From Symbiodinium kawagutii (Eukaryota > Sar > Dinophyceae > Suessiales > Symbiodiniaceae), in contig VSDK01012259.1 of the NCBI GenBank assembly GCA_009767595.1, forward strand, positions 116,228 to 180,227: a stretch of DNA of 64,000 bases. Reading direction: 5' to 3'. Position 1 is the stretch's first letter; each line of letters begins with the position of its first letter. A model generated the notes under the pieces. It searched no databases. It was not told the origin of the DNA and saw only the letters and a list, made by a program, of their open reading frames with translations. The position numbers and the translations under genes were made by a program. Positions 1 through 10,139 of the stretch are shown here, piece after piece.

Positions 1-470
1 CTTCCTGCTGAATGAAAACCAGCAATTTTCTTGGGTTAAGTATGGTTAACTACTGGTTTTAGAAGGGATCAACCATAAATTTTCTAGGGTTAACTGTGGT
101 TAACTAGGGGTTTGATAAGGGATTTATCAGGCATTAATCAGAAGGAAAACCATAAATGTTGATCATAAGGCAAACCACTAAGGTTAACTATTGGCTTTAT
201 GAGGGATTTTTAGTGATTAATAGAGGATAACACTTAGCAACAATGGTTAGACAACTACTGGGGTTAATAAGGGCTTATAATATAAGGGATTATAGTGAAC
301 AACCAGAAGAGTACTATATTTAATCACCATTGTTGTTGGAGTTATTTTCTAGGATTAACTATGGTTAAGTAATGATTTTATAAGGGATCTATAGTGGTAA
401 ATGATAGAGGATAACACCTAACAACAATGGTTAAACAACTAATATATGGTGGTTTCTCAACATGGGTTGG
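1..470. repeat. diverged GGTTAACTATGGTTAAC low-complexity repeat
   Basis: About 470 bp of imperfect repeats of a phrase like GGGTTAACTATGGTTAACTA alternating with TTTTATAAGGGATTTATAG. No coding signal was seen. The phrase recurs at irregular spacing, so this looks like decayed tandem or dispersed repeat DNA rather than a clean satellite. Confidence 0.5.
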
Positions 471-594
471 CTATTCCACGAGCTAATGCAATCCTTTTAG
501 CCACATAACGGTTCTTTTCATTGTTGGTTGCTTTCAAAAAAACACAATTTCACAGTATATAATGAGATGATTCTTTGGTTTCCACCATTTGGGT

Positions 595-686
595 GTTTCT
601 CAAAATAGGGGTACCCCTTAATCATCCATCAATAGTCATTTATAGTAATAAACCAACCATTTTGGGGGTCCCCTATTTTGAGAAAC
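595..686. mobile_element. family A inverted-repeat element (copy A1)
   Basis: The ends are GTTTCTCAAAATAGGGG and CCCCTATTTTGAGAAAC, perfect reverse complements, around an internal AATAAACCAACCATTTTGGGG core. The flanks carry CATTTG on both sides, consistent with a short target-site duplication. There is no coding capacity. About 25 full or partial copies of this family occur in the window. Confidence 0.75.
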
Positions 687-954
687 CACCATTTGAAGAA
701 ACAGCCACCAAGTCTAGGTAACTGCGTGGATATCATCACTCATTACGAACAGCTTTGGCGGATTGGCGGAGATCGACCAAATTGCCTAAATCTGTCATGC
801 TGCTGTTAACAACAGTATAGCCGGACAGTCACATACAGCCTGATAAACCATTGGTAGATGTAAGTCATGGCTGAAGGGAACCACCATGGCTCTGGATACA
901 CCATAGCTTCGTCTCAGTATGGCTTCATGGCACGATGTGACTATGAGTAGTTGA

Positions 955-1476
955 TATATCCCATGTGCTTGGCCATCCCATGTGCTTGGCCATCGACCAT
1001 CATTGACTCTCATCCACCAATATAGACCATCTTTGGCCACCACCGATGCTTGTTTCAACTACAAGGTGGGCCCTCCTAGTTGGATTCGGTGGTTCAGATT
1101 CGCCATTGAAGAAGCTGGTTGTATCTACCATACCTGGTAATTGGGGGCTAATGATCCACTCTAGCTATACCTGGTTATAGCTAATGATAAACCAACTAGT
1201 TATCATAGATAACCAACTAATTATCATGATAAACCCCCAAACAACTCTAGCTATGATATGGTAGTTACGCTAGTTATAAACCAACTTGGCTCATGATTGG
1301 GGGCTCACCCACCTTGTGATCATCAGCATCAACACCTTGGGAAGCTCCAGATCCGTCCCCAGGTCACCCCCATCGCCACCGTGACCTGCCTTCGTTTAAG
1401 GCTGCCGTGGTGTAGCCTTGGGCACTCACCTCTGCAGGCAACAGTTGCACTACAGGACACTGCGATTGATGATTAG
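955..1476 (+). CDS. candidate two-exon gene end, joined across element D1
   Basis: No family is recognised. Exon 1 is open from about 955 to 1065 and ends ...FNYK at ACAAG before GTGGG. Exon 2 (1327-1476) begins HQHLGK, ends ...TAIDD and stops with TAG. The intervening 261 bp start with GT and end at CATCAG, contain the family D element, and leave both halves in phase 0. Exon 2 is GC-rich (50 codons including the stop). The acceptor lies just outside the right TIR, because the terminal TA of the element site has become TG. The real 5' start is not visible. The opposite strand of the exon 2 island is also partly open, so strand is inferred from the join. Confidence 0.35.
1062..1316. mobile_element. 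family D TIR element D1 (CAAGGTGGGCCC ends)
   Basis: Left end CAAGGTGGGCCC after TA; right end GGGCTCACCCACCTTG followed by TG, probably a mutated TA. The interior is built from inverted AACTAGTTATC-type phrases. At 255 bp it is longer than the other two complete D copies (119 and 104 bp). TA duplication is typical of Tc1/mariner-like short elements; the superfamily is inferred from this only. Confidence 0.65.
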
Positions 1477-1479
1477 TTG

Positions 1480-1800
1480 AATGGCTAGATGCGTGTAATA
1501 ATCAACTAATAGTTGATTAGTTGATGATTAAACATTGATGTTCAACAATGAACAATCAAACTGATAGTTGAACATTGTGTACTATGCTTGATGGATGTTT
1601 GATGATTAGTTAAATGATTCCTAATTAGTTGATTAGTTGATGATGGTTAGGGAGTACTGCAACTAATCATTCCACTAGTCATTGAACTAATCATGGAGGC
1701 TAGTTGATGATAATCAATTAGGAATTAGTTGATGATCCGTTGGGGAGCACTATGGTTCCTCAAACTGGTTCCTATGGCTACTAAATAATAGTTGAATGTT
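1480..1800. repeat. GATTAGTTGA-type low-complexity repeat
   Basis: Irregular repeats of TTGATGATTAGTTGAATGATT and variants, with the complementary CAACTAATCATTG phrase nearby. No gene was seen. Confidence 0.5.
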
Positions 1801-2170
1801 TACTGAAACTGATTCCTATCATGAGTGCTGGTTACATACTACGTTCTATTTTTGTAACATTTGAGAAATGCATGCGTATGTATATATATATATATATTTA
1901 TTGATATAAATATGTATCTATAATATCTAAGCTTTATACATATTCTTTGTACTATTTGCATTGATACACCATGGCACCGGTGTTTGGGACTGTTGCAACT
2001 ATATGACCCATGCATGTAAACAGGAGCAAATCCATGCGGATGCAATACTTTACAACAATATGTTTGTACGTGCTTTATTCTATTTTTGTATGATGTATGT
2101 ATACTAATTTAGATAGTTTAAAAATATTTACATGGGACAGTGAATCATACATACGAGTACCGACCAAACA

Positions 2171-2425
2171 ATGTCGCCTGCAGAAATCAACGGTGCATTG
2201 TCAACGACTTACTCTGGTAAAAGTAGGTCTGTGCACTGCATGAAGCAGGTGACATCATTGCCTTTTGGACCCAAATTGTCCAGAATAGAGGCACGGTCAA
2301 GGTCAGAATGTTTCCAACTTCCAAAGTGTAGTTACATATGGAGGGAAACAACCTACTTGGATATGCAGCTTGAGTTAGAAATGGGATATAACTACAACCA
2401 TGCTTCTAAGCCCTACAAAGATTAA
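2171..2425 (+). CDS. open reading frame of 84 codons, function unknown
   Basis: ATG-initiated frame (MSPAEINGALS...), followed by TAA. Composition is protein-like and the frame lies in a stretch with few repeats, but no domain is recognised and there is no supporting splice or promoter signal. It lies just upstream of the B1 exon pair on the same strand and could be part of the same transcript. Chance occurrence is possible. Confidence 0.22.
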   Translation: MSPAEINGALSTTYSGKSRSVHCMKQVTSLPFGPKLSRIEARSRSECFQLPKCSYIWRETTYLDMQLELEMGYNYNHASKPYKD

Positions 2426-2493
2426 CCCCATATAACCAGTACTTTGGGAAACTCCGGTACAAGCCAAATAATTCTGGCACTTGAATTGTGCAG

Positions 2494-2736
2494 AAATAGT
2501 CTAAGCCTGGCAGGTGAAGTGACACAGGGCAAGCAATCAGTAAATGGTACCCTCTGGTGAACTAACATGGCTGGCTGGAAAATCCACCATAAATATATGG
2601 TTTCCATGGGTTTTCCCAACAAAATGGCGGATTTTCCATGGCCATGTTAGTTTACCAGAGTGTACCACTATGGTCATTGACAACCAAGTCACCGCACATC
2701 ACAACAACCCTCAGGATGCACAAAGTGATGTCATGA
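2494..2736 (+). CDS. candidate exons joined across element B1
   Basis: Exon 2494-2556 follows the acceptor GTGCAG, reads SLAGEVTQGKQSVNGTL and breaks inside a codon (TG) before GTGAAC. If the intron runs 2557-2660 (GTGAAC...CCAGAG), the codon becomes TGT and reading continues VPLWSLTTKSPH to a TGA at 2734-2736. Using the alternative acceptor two bases earlier would create TGA at once. The intron is therefore almost exactly the family B element. The product is unknown. This is an inference from frame continuity only. Confidence 0.33.
2552..2660. mobile_element. family B TIR element B1
   Basis: Ends CTCTGGTGAACTAACATGGC and GCCATGTTAGTTTACCAGAG are inverted repeats, with GTACC on both flanks. 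G|GTGAAC and TTTACCAG|AG give a donor and an acceptor inside the TIRs on the plus strand, and the symmetrical reverse (GGTAAAC...TTCACCAG) also works on the minus strand. Inner arms GGAAAATCCACC and GGATTTTCC extend the hairpin. Confidence 0.72.
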
Positions 2737-3436
2737 CGACCAGTGAGAGAACACGCTGTGGTGGCTACTCACCATGACATAACCACCTGTGGGGATGGGT
2801 GATCACCAATCAGCCGAAAAATGGCTGCTGTACATTTTGCTAGATGAACATCCCAGCCATAATTTGGTTATTTATAGGATGTTTAACAGGGGTGTAGGTT
2901 TCGACCCACAGCCATTTAAACACAATGTTTGAGGCATAGACATCCTTGGAAATGTGCTATTGACCGGCAACATTTGCCATAAAAAAACTGTTGATGAAAC
3001 ACACCTCTGGGATATCTCTACCTCACTTGGCTATATTCAAGAAATGACTGTTGCAATCCAGGTCTCCTCCCTTGACATTGAACCCTACCAGTATTGGAAG
3101 CGACATCATTGCGCCATGTGACCATAGGTCCAGCAATGTACAATTCTCCTTGGCGCGTGGGGAGCTTCACTGGGCACCATTAACACAACACGGCACTGTG
3201 GGTGTTTGTCAAAATTGGAAACTCTGAAAAGTTGGATTAAATTCATGGAGTTTTAATTACAAGTCGGATTAAGTTTATAGAAAGTTGGATAAACTAATGG
3301 TGTTTAATCGTTTAAATGGTATCTAAATCAATGAACTATTGGATTCAACACTGTATCATTTGGTGTTTGCTTTACAATAATGATTAAACACTCTTGGATG
3401 ATTTGGGGGTAGTTACCCTGAATTTAAGAAACCACC

Positions 3437-4057
3437 ATGTGTGCATTGGGAGGTTCAATGGGTATGCCTAGAGCAGTAGTGTACAACCACACCACGCCAC
3501 AAGATATGATCATTTATCTTGTGAGTGAAAGTATTCATTTCTTGTGGATTCTCTGGGGGAGAGGTCACGCCTTGCAAAACCCTCTTGAATCCACTACTTT
3601 GTCGGGCAAACATCCGAAGTGCTGGATTGTCCTTTTGTTTTTTTGTTTGATGCGCACTGCGGACTGCTTTCACAATTTATGTCACCATCGAAGAATGCGA
3701 TCACGGATAATTCCTGTTGATCATCATAAGTCGTCATCATAAACCCTCACTGACGGGTCTTTGCTACTTCCTATCGTTGAATTGTTGTTTATCGCTACGT
3801 TCGATGGCTGGATGATAGTACCCATCCTGATGGCTGCCATGCGCTCCCCTTTGCATTCTGCAAAACCCTTTATCACGTTCCCAAGCGTACACCTGTCCAA
3901 GCATCATTATTGTTGTGAGGAAGACTTGTATCAACTGCCTGTATTCGTGTTGTTTTTGTTGCTGCTGGTAGCTCAATCATACAGGTGTTGGTTGTTTTAC
4001 TGTTGCTATACAAACATTGTATTACCTCTTGCCAGTCACCTGGTGCTACAGGGTTAA
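3437..4057 (+). CDS. two adjacent open frames of unknown status
   Basis: Frames 3437-3742 (101 codons) and 3761-4057 (98 codons) are open on the plus strand in a repeat-poor patch. The opposite strand is open too (for example 3764-3976). No splice signals tie them together and no domain is recognised. They are listed because this is the longest repeat-poor stretch between 2.7 and 6.1 kb. They may be unrelated to genes. Confidence 0.15.
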
Positions 4058-4284
4058 ACCATCATTATTGGCTGTAATTGGCTGTTTTGTCCCTATTATC
4101 AACCTGCTGGTTGTTTTCAACCCCATTTAAACATATGAGTCAATGTCAATCATACCACCAACAAGCGTACTTTTCTAACCATTATTGTTGGTGATGATCC
4201 CTTACTGCAAACCATTATTAGCCGTCATAAGACCACCAACCAGTCCGTATTGACCGCCATAAATTAACTATTCGAAATCAAATG

Positions 4285-4474
4285 GTGGTTTCTCCAAAAG
4301 AGGGCACGCGGGGGACTCCCAGATCATTCTTCATATTAACTATTGTTTATTAATAGACCAACCTTTTTTGAAGTAACTCCCCTTCATTTCAAGCAACCCA
4401 CATATCTAATTCACATACCATTTAAAAAAATCAACTGACCATTTTGGGGTCCCCAAACTGGCTTAAGAAACCAC
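4285..4474. mobile_element. family A element A2, enlarged or nested
   Basis: Left end GGTGGTTTCTCC and right end TTAAGAAACCACC, flanked by CAAAT on both sides. The interior carries two CCAACC..TTTTTTGAAG / CCATTTTGGGG cores, suggesting an internal duplication or a nested copy. Confidence 0.55.
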
Positions 4475-4492
4475 CAAATAGTCCACATCAAC

Positions 4493-4653
4493 CAGCTGAC
4501 TCCCCACTGCTTCGCCAAGCGTCCAACTTCGCCTGGCAAAAATGGGGCCGTTCACCTTCCCACATATAGCCACGCCTAATGTACAAAGTGAGGCCACCTG
4601 ATAGTCACAATAACGTTGTTTTCCTAACCAGTTGACAAACCCAGCTAACAACG
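4493..4653 (-). CDS. candidate minus-strand exon
   Basis: Bounded by the acceptor ACATACAAG and the donor CAGCTG|GTTGATG. The frame reads LLAGFVNWLGKQ...GEAVGSQL over 53 codons without a stop. Its start partner and function are unknown. It abuts family A element A2 on its downstream side. The acceptor lacks a strong pyrimidine tract, so confidence is modest. Confidence 0.25.
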
Positions 4654-4882
4654 CTTGTATGTACCATAAGTGCTCGTTCTCTCAGTTGTAAGCAAACTTA
4701 GGCAACTTCGGGATTTGACTTTAGATATGCAGTAAATCAATTAGTATACACGTGACAATGCATCATAGTACTAATTTCTTTACGTTCATATACACACATG
4801 TAACATCACATGCATGCAGCATGGATGAATTTGTATCAATGATGGCACATTTGCTTGGCCCTTGAGGGAAACGTAGCTGTAG

Positions 4883-5060
4883 CTAGTTGATCCCAGGTAA
4901 AGGGGGGGCAGCAACCAGTCTAACATGAGCCAGGGATGCTTTTGGTGTACCCTCTGGTGAACTAACATGGCAATGGAATATTCACCATTTTGTTAAGAAA
5001 ACCCTTGGAAATCATCCGTTTATGGTGGATTTTCCAGCCAGCCATGTTAGTTTACGAGGG
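4883..5060. mobile_element. family B element B2 with a shared 70-bp left extension
   Basis: The element core (4952-5060) starts CTCTGGTGAACTAACATGG and ends CCATGTTAGTTTACGAGG, where the last acceptor-like bases are damaged. Upstream, 4883-4951 is nearly identical to 51808-51876 next to element B5, so the duplicated unit is longer than the TIR element alone. Confidence 0.65.
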
Positions 5061-5184
5061 GGTAAATACATTAGGAAATTGAACACCTCAAGAACATATG
5101 ATTTGTGCAGCAGCTTTGGGGGATGGTTGCGGGGTACGCCAAGATGGGTACAGTAGCCAATATCAACCTCCGTTATGTATGAGT

Positions 5185-5284
5185 GTTTCTCAAAATAGGG
5201 GCGAACCCCAAATCATCCCATATGAATCATTGTATATTACCAAGCCAACCATTTTTTGGGTTCCTCTACCTTATTTAAGAAGCC
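5185..5284. mobile_element. family A element A3
   Basis: Starts GTTTCTCAAAATAGGGGCGAACCCC; the degraded right end is TTATTTAAGAAGCC. It contains the usual AAGCCAACCATTTTTTGGG core. Confidence 0.6.
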
Positions 5285-5599
5285 AGCATATTTGGACCGA
5301 TGCTTAATGCCACAACAACACATGCTTGGGTCTTACCCGCTGTAAGGCCTGTGACGCGTATAGAGTCATGAAGGCACAAGTCTGGACCAACTGATGAGGC
5401 AGCCGATTCCGCTGTAATTACCTATTGAAGGACAAGTATGATTAATGAATCAATGAGAGCAATTTGTAGAAGGTGTACTTCCGCAAGAACTGGGCTTATT
5501 GTGAGCTTAACCATCAACCACTAATGTTGTTTATTCTGTGGCCTTCACATGCAATTGATCGTTTAATGCTGGGGTAGGAGCTTACCTTCACACATTGGC

Positions 5600-6110
5600 C
5601 GGTGGTTGATCCCACTTTGATCACTAGTGCCCATAATTTTCCACCATCATGACCAGCCATTCTCAACCATTATTTAACCATGCTACCTACCACCATCAAT
5701 AATTTATCACGCATTACTGGGCCACCACCAATCATCAACGAACAATGATTTACCATCAATAATTCATCAAGCGCTAATTGACCACCATATAAATATCTAT
5801 AATCTATCAAGCATCATGGCCAACCGTTATCAACCATCCATCACTACTACCAACCATCATTACAAACCAGCATCAAAAACTAGTAAATTAGTGATCATTG
5901 ATCAACCAAAAACTCAACTGAATGGTGAACCACTATGAACCATTAATCATTTATCACCACTATTGACCATTTCATTAGACCACTATTTCAGCATCATTAC
6001 CAACCAGTATCAACCACTAACATTAGGTTTAAAAAATGATTATTTTACCATTGCAAACCATTCTTTTACCATGAATCATTAGATGATCTAACCATTGAGG
6101 TGGTTACTAA
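5600..6110. repeat. CCATCAACC-type low-complexity tract
   Basis: Over 500 bp dominated by ACCATCATT, AACCATCAAT and CACCACTA words, strongly C over G on this strand. No coding frame of note. It is one of several polarised tracts, some of which show the complementary TGGTTGATG bias. Confidence 0.6.
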
Positions 6111-6159
6111 TCTAATGATAGTTAACCATCAATCATTAGATAAGTAACCACAAACTCAC

Positions 6160-6279
6160 CCACTTCTACACCGCGGGTGATCTCACCCAAGTGCGTTGGT
6201 CGCACCCTCCCCAAGCCTGGGGCCACTTCCACCACGTCGGACAGAGATGCGTCCTGGAATTGGTGACCACCCTTCACAG
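6160..6279 (-). CDS. minus-strand exon, unknown protein
   Basis: A GC-rich island of 120 bp with consensus borders: acceptor TATTATCGCAG|CT and donor GTGG|GTGAGTTTG. The frame runs VKGGHQFQDASLSDVVEVA, then PGLGRVRPTHLGEITRG, and ends VEV(G). The phase is 1 at both sides. Composition (acidic and aliphatic residues, little Ser/Arg excess) supports this strand over the also-open plus strand. No family was recognised and neighbouring exons of the same transcript were not identified. Confidence 0.5.
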
Positions 6280-6360
6280 CTGCGATAATAGTTGAGCATG
6301 CTGATGTTTCAATGGCTTGTGGTGAATGATCATGGATAAACAAACATGGTGGCACTGATG

Positions 6361-6455
6361 AATATATATATATATACAAATGAAAATAAACAAAAAATAT
6401 AATATATATATATAGTATATATATATATATATATTACAGATATATATATATATAG
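6361..6455. repeat. AT dinucleotide tract
   Basis: Nearly pure TA/AT repeats broken by short AAAATAAACAAAA spacers. It lies upstream of the 6.2-kb minus exon. Confidence 0.7.
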
Positions 6456-7605
6456 TTATGTATGTTGAGTGATGATTGGGTTCATGGTTGATAATGAAGA
6501 TTATCCATGAAAAGTAAACGATTAGTTGATGATTAATTGGTCTTGTAATAGTTGATGATGGCAAACAGTAACGCTGCTGATGGCTATTAATGATGATTTG
6601 CCACAATGCTGTTGGGCTTATCTGAATCCTATGCAGCATGCATACAAATGGCCCAACTCTTCACGTTGATTGGGGAGCTTGGCTGGAGCTATATTCATCA
6701 AACAATAAATATGAACGTGAGACAACGGAACAATAAACAATATTCTACAATACTAAATAATCTATATAATTATATAGACATATGGAAACATTTGGGTGGG
6801 CAAATACCAATGCATTGCCCATATCTCCTTCAAAGCATACGAGTTCACAAATAATTCTGCATGGGTGAACATCCAAAGAGCAAATGGATATCCCAAAAAA
6901 CTGCAGAGCTCGGCTTTCGAACCACTGCCATAGATGTTGGTTGATGGTAATTCCTGCCCAACGCTGCTCTGATGTGGAAATGTGCTCCAAGTGTTCATCA
7001 AAAATGCACCTTAGATGACTGGGTTGGTTGAAAATCTTGGGGTACCCAAAATAGCATCTTCGACCAAAGTAGAGATACTCCATCAAAGCCACTGCTGGGG
7101 ACCCCATCACCCACGCATACACCTATTTAGTTTGCATAGTACGCAATGATTGTTTGCTTTCATCAGATATTTCACCCAGGACCCACGGGAATTGTCATGG
7201 TCGACCAATCAATTAACCAATACGAGACACTGCAAGACTTGCATAGTCATAGTCACAGTCATTCTGGCAGAAACAATGGTGATAGTTACTCTTGTACATA
7301 ATAAGATCACGTGGCGATGATCATTTCAATAATGGTGTCACCATGATGAGTAACCATCCTCAAGCACTATGAACCATTATTATTCACCATTACAACCGAA
7401 AGGTTAGTTCAACCAAGTTGTAATGCCTAGTAGATCACCTCACAACGTTTAGTAGTCCACCTCATACTGGTGAAATCTGTGCATTCCGACACCATTTAAT
7501 TCATTAGTTCACCTTCCTACAACTGCTGGAAGGTGACCCTAATCCAATAAACCATGAAACTCACTCCAGTCGTTCACCTCTTACCTCCCTATGGTTGTTG
7601 GAAAT

Positions 7606-7724
7606 GGCAGTGGGTCAGTTCACCCCGTACCCCTGGTTCCCCTACCACTAACCATTGTATTCCCTTATTATTGCTGGGTATTAACCACCATGACATTGGT
7701 TGGTTAACTGCTTGACCCATGGCC
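7606..7724. mobile_element. family C TIR element C1 with AAAT duplication
   Basis: Ends GGCAGTGGGTCAGTT and AACTGCTTGACCCATGGCC are inverted repeats. Both flanks are AAAT (7602-7605 and 7725-7728). Internal phrases CCCGTACCCCTGGTTCCCC and GGTATTAACC are shared with other family C copies. Confidence 0.7.
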
Positions 7725-8070
7725 AAATGACCCCAGCAAAGTTCGTTGAACCTTGCGCGCTTCCCGTTCTCCTCTGCCTGCAGCAAGGTGAGCCGTGCGT
7801 TTTGGACGGGTCGGAAGCCTGGACCGCGGCTTGGGGAACGGTGGGGAACCAACGGTGGGGCGTCGTGAAGATGTCAGAGGTCTTGAGATCTTGGTGCGTT
7901 AGATGCTGATCATTAACCACTTGTTCATGGTGAGTCAATGGCCAACTATGGTGGGTAATAACATGTAATAACCAGCCGGTATTGATGGAAACATTGGAGT
8001 CATGGCAGAGTGCCAAAAAATGAGTTTGTTTTTTTTGATTTGGATATGGTTGGCTCTTCATTTACCATAG

Positions 8071-8216
8071 CTGGTGAAGCGCCACTTCTGGGTGGCCTCG
8101 CTCCCTCCCTAACCGCCAGTCATGAGATCCACCAGCCCACTGGTTTCACCCTGCCCAGCCTCCAGATTTCCGATGATCTGCGTAGAGCACCAGCCTGGGA
8201 GAAGCTGATGGACTGA
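8071..8216 (+). CDS. terminal exon of a plus-strand gene
   Basis: Acceptor CTCTTCATTTACCATAG, with a pyrimidine run, is followed by a 48-codon frame in phase 1: (A)GEAPLLGGLAPSLTASHE, then IHQPTGFTLPSLQISDDLRR, then APAWEKLMD and TGA. Amino-acid composition is natural and the codon pattern is GC-rich. The function is unknown. It converges with the minus-strand terminal exon at 8561-8829, so the two may be 3' ends of neighbouring genes. The minus strand here is also partly open. Confidence 0.45.
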
Positions 8217-8560
8217 GCTCTAAATGGCTGGCGCTTTCAGTGGTGCCATGCCCGGGTTTATGGGAAGCGTGAGATGTTTCAAAGCCACCTAGCAGAATAA
8301 GGGATGCAAACTCCAGACTTGATTCTTTACCATTCATCACTCCGGATTCATGAATTCGGACAATTAATCCTACCTTGATCAGCCGCCATACGTCAATCAA
8401 ATATGGTGCGTAATCCGGGTTTCCGTGCAGTTGTCAACCGCAGACCAGTTCTTTGCAGGCTGCTGTGGAATATCCACCCTATAAATCTGTTTTTTTACCT
8501 AATCAAATAGGTGACTTTTAACTTCCAGCTTAGATCACCAAAGGCCACTGTAAGCACGTG

Positions 8561-8829
8561 TCAATGCGGCTCTTCCCAAAGGTCATCGAAGTAAATCACC
8601 CATCCCAGTGTTGCCAATAATGGTGTCCATAGTGGCGAAAGGTCATCAAACCCACCAGCCAAGCAGTTCAGTTCAGCCAGCCATGCACCGCCAGCCCTTA
8701 CAACAGCCCCTCCCAGCGTCGCTACGCACGCGCCGAGGCGCCAATATTCGCTGGCGATCAGCAGATCCAACAGCTGCACTCGGCTCCTCCAAAACTCCAC
8801 GGTGGAAGACCTGGCCACGTGAAGCGCAG
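8561..8829 (-). CDS. terminal exon of a minus-strand gene
   Basis: Acceptor AGCCTGGGCCCGCAG|CT opens an 88-codon frame in phase 1: ALHVARSSTVEFWRSRVQLL, DLLIASEYWRLG, then a small-residue stretch and ...VIYFDDLWEEPH before TGA. A good internal donor (GTT|GTAAGG, exon then 8702-8829, 128 bp) offers a shorter alternative that would match the size of the other exon islands. It is rich in Trp and Leu and possibly membrane-associated, but no family is recognised. Confidence 0.45.
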
Positions 8830-9129
8830 CTGCGGGCCCAGGCTATGGTACCGTTGGCTGTAGTGGGCTGCCCAGCATTTACAAGCATCGACTAACCGTC
8901 ATTAGCATTCATTGGCATCAATCACTGAACGACCGGAATTGTTGTGTGATCATGGATTTCCGGATTTTCTTTCTGTGATCATGATTTTGAACCTAATATT
9001 GAACATCTATTATCCATGAATAGATGGTTGAATGTCCATCAATTGCTATGGATAACCACGACCTGCCTCAAGGGTTCGCCCCAGGTGAAGACCGTTCCTG
9101 GGCGACAACAAGGAAGGGACTTGCAAGCG

Positions 9130-9400
9130 ATCCAATGGGCAGTAGTCAGCTAAGTATTGTAGATTTTATGGATTCTATGGAAATTTAGCTGGATTTTACT
9201 GGATTTTATTGGATTTTAGCTGGCTTTTAAAGAATTTCATTGAATTTTACGGGATTTTAGCTGGCTACTTCAGATTGTGGATTTTACGGAAATTCATTGT
9301 GGATTTTATTGGTTATGGGATTTTATGAGACTTTATAGGACTTTATCAGAATTTAGAGGATTTCATTGGATTTGAAAGGACTTCAATCTTTATATGCGTT
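9130..9400. repeat. GGATTTTATGG/GGATTTTAGCTGG repeat
   Basis: About 270 bp of an imperfect short repeat (GGATTTTA with variable tails). No gene. Confidence 0.55.
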
Positions 9401-9994
9401 GACAACCTTACCTTTGTCCATAGGAGTGCAAGAGAACTAATTCAGTGTTAAATAACAGTGAGAACCATTGTATATGAGCATTCATTAATTAAAAACCATT
9501 ATATATCGCATCATCAATGGTTTATCAACCTTAATCATTGACCGTGACCTTTGATTCAAGTGGTTCATCAGCCATTGATGCCTTTTAGTAAGTTTAAGCA
9601 GTCTATGATGATATGCTATAAGTGTAGAGGCATCATAAATGGAATTGCATGCTTGGTGTATGAGTACATAAGAAAACCCTACGTAGTCATGGCTTTTGAA
9701 TCCTGAGAATGGTTCACTAAGCCAGTTACAGTTCATGATTTTGATTCCTGTTGTGAATGTCCACTAGGTTTGCCTGACAATGGGTATATAAAATTGCGGA
9801 AACTGGTTGATCGTGATTTGTCTGGGAGGGGAAGAGGGCGATAACATCATTGAAAAGTAATGGTGGTTGGTTCATGATGGTACTACAATTTCAACATGTT
9901 GACAAGTTGGGTCAGCAACCAAATAAAACACATGTCACAAGTGCTATTGTAAATCTACAAAATTGCCGGGATGAAGCCATGTAGATACTAATTA

Positions 9995-10113
9995 CAAGGT
10001 GGGCCCCCAACCAATTAGAAGTTGGGTTATAACCCCTACAACTGGTAGCTAACCAGTTAACCCTAGTTAGATAAGTTGTACACCAACTTATAAATGGATA
10101 GGGGCCCACTTTG
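9995..10113. mobile_element. family D TIR element D2 (TA duplication)
   Basis: TA|CAAGGTGGGCCCCCAACC ... GGGGCCCACTTTG|TA. The two outer TA dinucleotides fit a TA target-site duplication. The plus strand has donor CAAG|GTGGG and a possible acceptor TACCAG just outside. Inverted subterminal AAGTTGG..CCAACTT arms are present. Confidence 0.72.
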
Positions 10114-10139
10114 TACCAGCCACTACGGAAACAACAATC

